Positions 32,241 through 43,600 of a DNA stretch of 64,000 nt are shown piece after piece. Every line of letters starts with the position of its first letter. Within the stretch, counting starts at the first letter, position 1. This stretch comes from Neoarius graeffei (Eukaryota > Chordata > Actinopteri > Siluriformes > Ariidae). The stretch is taken from positions 31,106,835 through 31,170,834 of the forward strand of contig NC_083589.1 in NCBI RefSeq assembly GCF_027579695.1, written 5' to 3'. Made by a program: the position numbers and the translations under genes. The notes beneath the pieces were generated by a model. That model ran no database searches. It saw only the letters and a program-made list of their open reading frames with translations, and was not told where the DNA came from.

Positions 32241-35200
32241 CACTGCACTAATAATACAGTATACATTCACCATCCGTCGATTAACCATTTCACTGTGGTG
32301 TCTTTTGCTTCTGTAGAAAGCGTAAAGAGCGTCATGAAGGAAGCGCACCCAGTGGTTTCTCTCGCTTCCCTGCAGAGGCAGACTCTGACGAAGATGAGGA
32401 GTACGAGAAAGAGAAGAGGAAGAGAAGTGGGTGTCTTCTGAAAGTGCAGCACCGTTATCACTTACCGTTTCTCTCTCTTGATCTCTTACTCATTAGCTAC
32501 AGTACTGTGCGAAAGTCTTAGGCACCCTATTTTTTTCATACAAAGTTTGTTATAGATTTCTATTTTATGATTTCTACATTATCAAGTAAAAACATTGCTA
32601 AAATATTTTAGGGTACAAATGTTTGTTTTCCAGCGCAAAATTAAATGTTACAGATATTTTTTTTGTATCTGAGCAGCATATTATATAAGAACCAGGGATG
32701 AGAGTTTTCCGCTTTTCGGCGGATTTCCGCTTTTTCTGAGCGAAAATCGATATTATGCCAAATCCGTTGAGATTTTTTTTTCATTGAGGGGGGTTGGGGT
32801 ATGTTCCTTCGTGATACTCAAGCGTATAACGATGTTATATGTTTACAGTTTCGCCATCTTTAGTCTCGCTAAGTCTCGCGGTAGAATACGTGTTATCTAC
32901 AATGTAATTGGCCAAAACATCGCTGGCGAGAGCATGATAGCCAATCATAACAGTTGTTACAAGAGCGTGAGAGAGAACAAAAGCCAATCATAACAGTTCT
33001 TACAAAAGTACCCGCATCTGTTCTATTTTATCGAAACTTGCACATGTTCATCATCGCTGCGCTTCAAAAATACGTTTCTCTTTCGTATCGGCTTTTTTAC
33101 TCAAAATGCCGAATACAATTGACAAGCGAGACGAAGCGAAGGTAGGTGAAATCGATGCTGGTATAAAAAACAGAGAGAGGACTGACAAGCTTTTGTCTTT
33201 GGCCAAAAGGCTGAAGAAGCCGAAATGATTAAATGAAAATGAGAAGTGACTGTGAACTATAAATAATTGTATAAAGTGTACATAGACATTTATCCCGTAA
33301 ACTTAGCATTCGTTTGATTTAGTACATTGAACATGTATATGATGGTCAGTAAATCTGAATTAATGCTGACAGTTTTGAAAACTTAAATATTTCAAAAGAC
33401 TTTTTGAAATCATATGCAACTAATGAGGACATAGGGTGACTGACCTTTTCTCCCTAAGAAATTTTGTTTAATATATGAACATTTTGATAATTAATAAAAC
33501 TTACATTTAAAGGAACAGTCCACCGTACTTCCATAATGAAATATGTTCTTTTCTGAATTGAGACGAGCTGCTCCGTACCTGTCCGAACTTTGCGCGACCT
33601 CCCAGTCAGTCAGACGCAGTCAGACGCGCTGTCACTCCTGTTAGCAATGTAGCTAGGCTCAGCATGGCCAACGGTAATTTTTGGGGCTGTAGTTAGATGC
33701 GACCAAACTCTTCCGCGTTTTTCCTGTTTACATAGGTTTATATGACCAGTGATATGAAACAAGTTCAGTTACACAAATTGAAACGTGGCGATTTTCTATG
33801 CTATGGAAAGTCCGCACTATAATGACAGGCGTACTAACACCTTCTGCGTGCTTCGACAGCGCATTGATACGGAGCTCAGGAGTGCAGGTATCAATGCGCT
33901 GTCGAAGCGCACAGAAGGTGTTAGTACGCCTGTCATTATAGTGCGGACTTTCCATAGCATAGAAAATCGCCACGTTTCAATTTTTTTAACTGAACTTGTT
34001 TCATATCACTGGTCATATAAACCTATGTAAACAGGAAAAACGCAGAAGAGTTTGGTCGCATCTAACTACAGACCCAAAAAATACCGTTGGCCATGCTGAG
34101 CCTAGCTACATTGCTAACAGGAGTGACAGCGCGTCTGACTGACTGGGAGGTCGCGCAAAGCTCGGAGAGGTACGGATCAGCTCGTCTCAATTCAGAAAAG
34201 AACATATTTCATTATGGAAGTACGGTGGACTGTTCCTTTAATGTGAATTTAGTTTGTCATTTTTGTTGATCATGAATTATAACCATACCCCTTGAATGTA
34301 GAATGTGATTTTATTTTGAATTCAAACAATACTCCTATTGATTTGAAACACATTTTCATGTAAATATATAAAAAAGACAACAGATTTTTTTATCTACTAC
34401 AGCTCAGATTGCAGAAAAAGTGGTTTGTAAGGCCTTATTTTTCAAAATTTTCCTGGGGGGGTATCCCTCCCAGACCCCCGGCTTCAGGCGCTATCTTGTT
34501 TTCTGCTTTTTTGGTGACCACCCACTCTCATCCCTGAAGAACATTTTTCAGATTAAAAAAGAAAACGTAATGAAGACTGCTGGGTTTTGGTGCAAAATGA
34601 AGACGCGAGTGTGACAAAGTGTCCAGAAGAACTGTGAAGGTTCTGGAAGATGCTCAGGTGGGGTTTACATTAGACCGTATCAGCGGATCATCAGATTAAC
34701 GTTTTTAAAATGATTAGTGTGCACACAGCAACGCCAATACACGATTCGCGTGCACACAGCAACACCAATACACGGATACGCTCGGCTCCGCAGGCATCCT
34801 GCGTTCCAAATCACTCCGCCCTGAACAGCGAGTGCCCTCTGGAGGGTGCGCACTCCGGCCCTGCGCAGCTCACAGAGCGCGCGAGTGAAGCGCACGAGCA
34901 GTGATTCGGGACTGAGCCGCTGTGTGTGTGATCCCAGCGCATATCACTTACCACTTGCAAGTGGAAGGATGGCAAGCCTAAAGACAATCATAACTACACA
35001 ATGGGCAGTATTTGCATCAGTATTTGCAGTATTTTCATACTTTTATACTCTTTAATGAAAGGTGATACAAGGCGGAAGTCCGCGCCGGTTTTCAGCAGTC
35101 GTGTCACATGACCAACGCCAGTGAATCAGGAAGGTGGATGTCACAGTGACGTTGTCCAATGACGACGCCAGCTAGAGCTCAGCACAGCGTATCCGCGTAT

Positions 35201-36082
35201 TCTCAATGTTTACACAGCACCGGACCAGACACGATCTAGATTGAATACGTGGACGCTGGCGGATTCCCGTTTCCAGGCATTTTAATGTAAACGGGCAGTG
35301 CATCCGCGAAGAAAACGAGACAGATACGGTCTAATGTAAACTTGGCCTCAGTAAAGCCTACAGCTCATTTCCGCATAAAACTGCACTCATTGGACCTCAG
35401 ACTACTTTTTTTTTTTTTAAAGCAAAGGGAATTTCGTCTCGCACCAAATATTGACCTTGTTTCATTTATTATGGCTTACTGATTACTGTTTATAGTATTT
35501 TTTTAAGGTTCATTCATTCAATCATTTCAGTATTTTTCAGCCATTTTTGATCTACAGCACACATGTGCCTAAGACTTGCACAGTACTGTACATTGTAAAG
35601 GATAGGTTATGGCCTATTTGGGCGTTTTATTTAAAGTAAATGTTTAAAGATGCTGATTCTATAGCCACTAGCATTTTTTTTTCTTTCATCCAGCAATCAA
35701 AGAAAGAAAAATCCTTGCTCCAAGTGAAAAGTACTTGAGTAATTGTTTAAACGTAACATGCTCCAACACGTTTTGGTATAAAGAATCCTGTCCCTTTGGT
35801 GCACTACAGAACATATTTTCCAAAAACTAGTGGACAATCCAGACGACTTTTCTTTAAAAATTGGCAGAAGTACTGAATTTTAGATTGATTGATTGATTGT
35901 GATCTGTTATGACTTGAAAGTTCAAGTAGCAGTAGTTGGGACACAAGATGAATAAAACACAGTTAATGTACTCAGTATAATGATTTTATCTGCAGTAGAA
36001 AAATAAGACAGTAAAGTAATTTAAAATGTATATCAGGGTAATGTTCTTTTTGAGCTGTTTGTTTCTGAAGGAGATAGAACAG

Positions 36083-36118
<36 letters not shown>

Positions 36119-39100
36119 GTTGTTCCTTCATTACAAAACGGCTGAAAGGTCTGATTAAAATAGTCCATCACCAGAGGTGGAGGCTGATCTTTTCATCCAG
36201 CTCATACTTGAACACAATTCTACTTTTCGTGCTGTGTGTTTTTATTCTAACGGCGTCTTGTTTGGCACACAGATTTGGGCGGAGCTGCGATCGCACCTCC
36301 ATCATCTCTAGTGGAGAAAGACTGTAAGTAAAATTCTGTAGCTATTTAACAGTTATTCCATGAAACTGAGTCGTACATGAGCTGATAGCTGACGAGGCAC
36401 GCAGCACTGAGCTGGCAAAAAGCCATGTACGATGAGATTGAGTGGAATAGCTGTTTTATTCTCTCCACATTCACTGGATTTTGAGAAACAGAGCATTTTT
36501 ATCTCATCTCATCTCATTATCTCTAGCCGCTTTATCCTTCTACAGGGTCGCAGGCAAGCTGGAGCCTATCCCAGCCGACTACGGGTGAAAGGCGGGGTAC
36601 ACCCTGGACTAGTCGCCAGGTCATCACAGGGCTGACACATAGACACAGACAACCATTCACACCTACGGTCAATTTAGAGTCACCAGTTAACCTAACCTGC
36701 ATGTCTTTGGACTGTGGGGGAAACCGGAGCACCCGGAGGAAACCCACGCGGACACGGGGAGAACATGCAAACTCCACACAGAAAGGCCCTCGTCGGCCAC
36801 GGGGCTCGAACCCGGACCTTCTTGCTGTGAGGCGACAGCGCTAACCACTACACCACCGTGCCGCCCGGAGCATTTTTATTTTTTTGCAAATCCGATAAAT
36901 TAAAACTTTATACAAAACGTCCGACAAAATCATTTCAGCTTCGGCGGACTTCTTAAAAACCTTTCGATGGCTGCACGAATTGACCTTGAGAGTTGTTTTT
37001 TTGTAGAAAGTGCCGTCTTGCTGTCATGCCGAGGTCTAGGACAGCTTTAGACGTCCGTTTGTCTGTCCACAAAAACTGCAACTCCTCCCTGAGTTTTCAA
37101 TGAATTTCGATTCTGGTTGTTTTTGATTGGAAGATCAAATCAGTCTGCACAAAAGTTACTCCCTGGTTTTGAGATTTCTCATTAACAAGTTGCTGACTAG
37201 GCCGATTAACGAACTTTCAGTAAAATCGCTACTCCTCCCTGAGTTTTCAATGGATTTTGATTCTGATTTTGTTTTAAAGATCAAATTGTTTTCATGAAGA
37301 GCAACTTGGCTAATTATAAACGATTCTGGTTTCTCATGGTGCGGCCGTGTGAGCTCCTGCGTCACTGACGCTCTGGTTTAATTCTTCCTTGGACATTTCA
37401 GTCCTGTAATTTTCAAACTTCTTTGAGCTTTTGGACCAGTCTAAAAAAAAAAATTCAGCCAATTTTAACGCTTAAAGATGAAGAATGTAAACAAACCGGC
37501 GAAATGACAGGAGCAATTTTGTGAAAAATGCTATAATAATAATTCTTGGAAAAAAAAGAAAAAGGATATGTTCTTACCATCATATACTTTGCATATTTCG
37601 TTGCTTTTTTTTGTATTTTTTGGGGTTTTGTTTTCAAGTAGAGCTTTTATTTCTTCCTCGGTTGGTTCAGCAGCACGCGCCGCCATTTTGTTTTTCTCTC
37701 CTCACGGTATGAGTTGATTGGCTACTCTACTACAAGGCAATCAGAGCGCACGATTGTGCAGATCCAGTGAATGTGGATAGAATAATGTGTATTGTTTGCA
37801 GCTACTGCGTGTTTTTCTCTCTGATACAGTGTGCAAATGTGTACTGTACATGATTACTAATATTATCTGCCATAGTTGTAAGACAGCTCATATGGTGGTA
37901 CACGCTGTAGTTTAAACTGGTCTCCATGAGGTTGATATGGTCTTATGATACGGTCGGTTCAGGATCCATCTTTATTTTGTCACGTAGGTGTTTTACAAAG
38001 CTTGGAGCCTATTTCTAAAAAGTCTATAAAAGAAATAGTTGCCTGTTTTCATTAATGACATTAACGCAAAGGTTTCATAATTACAAGTGTAATTATGCAA
38101 GTCTATTTCATAATTCACTTTCAACAGTTAATGCACACAGTCCCAGACTGCACTAGGGCACTAAATACTATGTCACTTTATTACTCTGTAATGGTTTTGG
38201 TCATTGCCACAAGCCAGGGCTTGGTTGTCATGGTAACACGGCAAACAGCGTCATCACTCCATTTAAAAAAAAAAAAAGTCACCGGTCGTTGTATTTTCTC
38301 AACTTCACAATCTTATTCGACAACCTTCTGTTGTGCTTTGGCTTTTTATTTGCATATTAAAGTGCATATTCTGGACTTTTTTTTTTTATATGAAAGTATG
38401 TCCCTTTACACACTCGTCCAGAAGGGTAATTTTGCACAAGGCCATCTGTCTACAGCAGAAAAAAATAAAATAACAAAACGCGTCTGGAAAAATCCCAAGG
38501 GAGTCTGGAGCAGAGGTGGAAAGTAACGAATTACATTTACTCACGTTACTGTAATTAAGTAGATTTTTTGTGTAATTTGTAATTTTTTAAGTAGTTTTTG
38601 AAATGGGTAATTTTACTTTTACTCAAGTACATTTTGAACCAAGTATTTTACTTCGCTACGTTCGAAAACCGCCCGTTACTGAGTAAAAAAATTAAATGCG
38701 GGGGAAAAAAAGCAATTGGTCTGAACTGAAAGGAAACTGGTGCAGGCACGCGCGTGGAATATCCATATTAGCCTACATGTATGGTTGGATGATGGCTGGT
38801 GCCGAGGTAGCCGAGCAAGAGATAGAGGAGGTCATGGAGGAGGTTGAGGATTGCCAAGAAGAGAATTCCCGTGGAACAGATGCGCCGGACAGCGAGGGAA
38901 ATCCTTGGCCATATCTCAGCCAGTACTTTGCATTCAAACGCAAACGAGGCAATAACATAATAATGCAATGCAAAATGTGCCTGCCCTGCCGTACAGAGCT
39001 ATCAGTCTACAAAACTTCCACATCAAATCTGCGGAAGCATGTGGTGGTAAGTAGATATGTGCATTTACCTGTGTATCCCAAACGTTATATAACTTCCACT

Positions 39101-39953
39101 GTTAAGTAAAATGTGCCTTCATTATCAATTCTTTTGGCCGCCTAGCATCCATACTCGTCACTAACGTTTCAAGTGAAGTAGCCTAAATGAAATGAATCAC
39201 CTCACGTTTACAAATTTGTTTTATCAGAACGACAGTCAGAAATAATACGAGTGCATGGTTTTAGTTGCAATTGGTCTCTTATGAAAAAATCCTAATTCAT
39301 GTATAGACGAGCTCCTGGGTTGTTGGCTGTAGCCTCGACTAGAGCTCTGGGAGGTCACTGATAGGCCATCAAAACCTTTTCACTGTCTTGGATACTTTGT
39401 TTGGTTTTCTTTTCTTTTTTTATTGTGGTGTTTGAGTTGGACCATACAATTCAGAATTTGGCACTTTGCTTAAGAATGTTTTATGGGGTGGTCTCAAAAT
39501 AGTTTGCACGTTACCTCTCGACAGGTTGTAAATATTATGCAGTTAATTTGTCAATTATATTTTCTATATAAGGAAGAGCACAGTGTTACTAAGGAATCGC
39601 TTAGCTGTCTTTAAATCGTGAGAGCCCTGGACACTTTGAGTTTGGTTGGTTTACGTTTCATATGTGTCATTTAGTAAGTCTGCTTTAGTGGCTTTAATAG
39701 ATTAGATTAGATTAGATTAGATTAGATTAGATTAGATTAGATTCACTTTATTCATCCCACATGGGGGAAATTCACGTGTTACAGTAGCAAGAAAATGTCA
39801 AACAGATAACAAATAAAACTGAAATAAAAATTAGACAAACGAAGGATTAAATACAGAGGGCTCTTTGCATTATCTACCGTGAAAAAGTATAGAAAAATTG
39901 CCTTATTGAGAGGCTCAGAAAAATTGCACATTACAGGTAGACTCTGTATATAT

Positions 39954-40002
<49 letters not shown>

Positions 40003-40622
40003 TGATTCCACGCTTATGGGTACTGAAATGGGGACATGAACTTATTTTTAAAAATTCACCTAAAACCATTTCTTTTTTTACCATCAGGTCACAAAACATG
40101 TAATCTTTAATGAATGATATGTTAAAAGATAACTTTAATTTTCTGAGATGTAATAAAAACATATTTATATGCCAAAGTCAGAACGTAACAGAAGTGTTGT
40201 GGACATATATATTCTCAGTTTTAACAATGTAGAATTACTTTTTGAAACATAGGAAGGTGATGTTTTAGCAAATATAATTAATAAACATGTGTAGTAGAAT
40301 AAACATACACATTCTTTCAATAAGATTAACATGGTATAGAGCTAGATTGTAATTAATTTGTAACAGACGCGAGATGGACAATCGTAACAGAAGTAATGTA
40401 ACAGACATCATTTTGGAACTCATAGGCTTGACTTTGGCATATAAATATGTTTTTATTACATCTCAGAAAATTAAAGTTATCTTTTAACATATCATTCATT
40501 AAAGATTACATGTTTTGTGACCTGATGGTAAAAAAAGAAATGGTTTTAGGTGAATTTTTAAAAATAAGTTCATGTCCTCATTTCAGTACCCATAAGCGTG
40601 GAATCACTCGTGTGTGTGTGTG

Positions 40623-40682
<60 letters not shown>

Positions 40683-43600
40683 TAAATATAAATAAATAAG
40701 TATGCATAAAAATAGCAGGCATTTGTCAGTAAAGAAAAAAATGGATGATCGAATTTACAAGTTATGCCACTTGTACTTGAAAATGTTTTATGGGGTAGTC
40801 CAAACAAAGCTTTATACATTATACTGCCTGAAAGGTTATGTGGACTAATAGTTCATTAAAAACAATTTGATTTATGACTTGTCCTTTCTTTTTTTACATC
40901 AAATAATTGAAAGTAACTAAGTAACTTTTACTCAAAGTACATTTTAAATTGAGTACTTTTTTACTTTTACTCGAGTAGATTTTTAGATGGGTACTTTTAC
41001 TTTTGCTTGAGTAGAATTTAAGCAAAGTAAAGATACTTTTACTTAATTACAATTTTTCAGTACTTTTTGCACCTCTGGTCTGGAGCCAGATTCGTGACGT
41101 CACCTGCGGAAGCGCCAGCAGGCTGCGCGAGCTTTGCACGTTTTCAGTGCACAGCCTGTGTAGACCAAGCGCTCCCATTTCTCTCTCATTGTCCGGTCTT
41201 TTGGGAAACAATGAGTACTAATCCCATCAAGATTGGTGTTGCTACCATTTTAATAATTACGCCATAACGTTGAGGAAATTTGCAGAAAACCACCAGGTTG
41301 TTTTCTCATAAACAAACCAGCGCTGACGTAGGATTCAGAAGGAGGCGTCCCGCAGATGACGTCACGAAAATCAGTGTTTGCCGTGAAATCCAAATGCCAA
41401 GTTTTTCAGAGGCAGACCAATTCGCCTCAAATGGCTTGATTTCAACTGAATTTTTCTGGTATTGTGCAAGGTAAAAAAATTGTACAAAATGTTAGAGATA
41501 TTTGACCAAAGTTTAATATAAAATAGGAGAATTACACTGATCTCACTCCTGAATTTACCCGTGATGTACACTTTAAGGTTTTCAAGTGAAGGACAGAAAC
41601 CTGAGCGTAGCGTGTGTTTGTGAGCATCTATCATTGATTCTCACGTTGCATGTGTTGTCTTGTGTCAGCGTCATACTCGTATGATGAGGAAGGTCGTCAG
41701 CGGTCCAAAGCAGCGATCCCGCCCCCTGTTTACGAGGACTCGGAGAGACCACGCTCACCTCCAGGACCCACCAGCTCCTTCCTGGCCAACATGGGGTCAG
41801 TGTCATAACCGAACACTGCTTATTCCTTACTATTACCTGTTCTATCCTGATTTATTTTACACCTTTTAACTGTTTATTTATTTATTTATTTTTTAAATAT
41901 ACGTGAAAACCTGGACAAGAGAGGGTGTGTTTTTTCTGAAAGAAAAAAGATAACGGCCACAGGGTGTACAGCATATCATGAGATCAATCATAATGAGGGA
42001 GATCATCATGTATGGAGGATCAAGAAGCAGAAACAGCTTCCTTAAAACCCTACCGTGCACAGTTTCCACCTTGACAGTTAGCTAAGACACTTCTGGTCCA
42101 GAGTTTGTTTAAAGTGTACGTAATGCCTTATTGTATTGGTTTAAAATGAATATGTATCACTAATAATGACCAAAATGAATTAAAGCAGGAGGGGAAATAA
42201 TATTAATTATGTTATTTTATTATCAAGCACAAAACTATCAATAAATTGCAGCGTCCGGATCCCGGAAGAAGGCAGGCTTGCCCCAGGGCTAATCTCACAT
42301 GACGTCACGCGTGGAACCCGGTTATCTGGGTCATTTCCGTTCATCTGACTCCGTGCTTGTTTACTCGCTGAAACTGGATAGTTGTTGTTATCTTACAAAA
42401 ATAACGATGTGAAGGCGCCGAGTTGTGTTTGGATGTTCGAATCCATCTACAACAGGACGTTCAGTTCACAAATTTCCGAGAAATGACACGAATCTAAAGC
42501 GACAGTGGGTGAGGTTTGTACAAACGAAGTGGGCAGATTTTGTGTCGCTGACTAATAATAATATCTGATTCATTAAGTGTTCTTCACCACCAGAACGACC
42601 ACATGGGAATTACTGGAGCAAAAAGAAACCCATTTATTTAATAAATGACATTTGATCTGACATTTGGACAGTTTGTCAATTCCCCTGTTATATCACACAC
42701 AGCACCAGTTGCAGGATTATGAGCAACATTTACACGCTCGCGACATCAATGCACTTGAACAGGAAGAAAAATGCACGCGCGCAATCATTAATTATTAAAT
42801 CAAACGTGTTAAACGCTCTCAGATTGCAGTATTGCAACTCGATTTGTTTTTAGTTTTGTTCAGGAAAACATGATGAAAGGGTAACCACTGCGTTCTGCAC
42901 ATCTCTCTCTATCCATCTATCTCTCCATCTTATGTGCGCTACAGAAGAAGACTGTCATGAACTGGCATCTGTTTCTCGTCTTGGGGGCTCGAAAAGATAA
43001 CCATTTACTCCGGAATATCCTTGATAATTATCTGCCCCTTCATCCGACATATATAGACTGGTACCAAAATTCAAAAAAGTGCTTATTTAAGGAGTTAAAG
43101 GCATTTTTGAGACAAAGTCGGCAAACAGTCTTATTTTGTCAATTTGGGTGTGCCGAATTCAAATCTGCAATATGCCGAGCTCTATCTGACCTCTGTTGAC
43201 CTCTAGAGGTCATTGAACTTTGGGCCTGTAAACGTCTCAGCTGAACCCAGTTTCTCAGCTTTCTAAGGAATGAAATGTACTAAAATGATTAATGAAGTTA
43301 GCAAATGGCCTTGTTTGTTAAATGTTTGGGTGCTGAATTCATTTTTCATTTGTAAAACGACATATGACTGATAACCTCAAGGTCATTAAACTTGGCCTAT
43401 GGAGCACTTGCATGTGACGTCACAGCCAATCCAGATTGTGACAGACGCCATCTTGTCGGTCAAACGCCATATTTCCGCCTTCTACTTCTACCTTTTCTTC
43501 TGGAAAACCCTACTATATACAATTCTACTACAACGGCTGCGGCTACAAGCTCTCCCTACCTGTGCACGTTTTTTATGTTTTTTGTGTGTATTTTTGCGTG

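Larger units (their letters stand above)
32500..35588. mobile_element. Tc1-like element 5, host of nested insertions
   Basis: Ends CAGTACTGTGCGAAAGTCTT and CTTGCACAGTACTG, TA on both sides (32498-32499, 35589-35590). Only scraps of transposase C-terminus remain (around 34560-34650 and 35351-35400). It is split by 32693-34536 and 34657-35347. Confidence 0.85.
32427..36272 (+). other. rbm17: rbm17 intron 5
   Basis: 3.8 kb, mostly a Tc1 (32500-35588) with two insertions. 35591-36272 has only an (ATT)n run at 36089-36117; nothing else recognised. Confidence 0.9.
38511..41077 (+). mobile_element. hAT element retaining only its first exon
   Basis: Ends CAGAGGTGGAAAGTAAC and TTTTTGCACCTCTG. Perfect 8-bp duplication GTCTGGAG at 38503-38510 and 41078-41085. 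Subterminal regions are full of 'acttttactc(a/g)agta' motifs at both ends, as in this hAT group. Inside are a ZBED exon (38753-39050), an (ATTAG)n LINE tail (39699-39745) and a palindrome between AT microsatellites (39998-40611). Confidence 0.93.
36324..41668 (+). other. rbm17: rbm17 intron 6
   Basis: 5.3 kb. SINE at 36503-36867. 36900-37450 has a direct repeat ('actcctccctgagttttcaa' at about 37081 and 37231) of unknown class. 37450-38500 shows nothing recognised. hAT at 38511-41077. 41090-41668 shows nothing recognised. Confidence 0.85.

Noticed and set aside
33728..34030. Paired identical ORFs on opposite strands (also 55006-55300 and 14876-15113)
   Set aside because: Mirror translations of palindrome arms; no independent evidence of coding.
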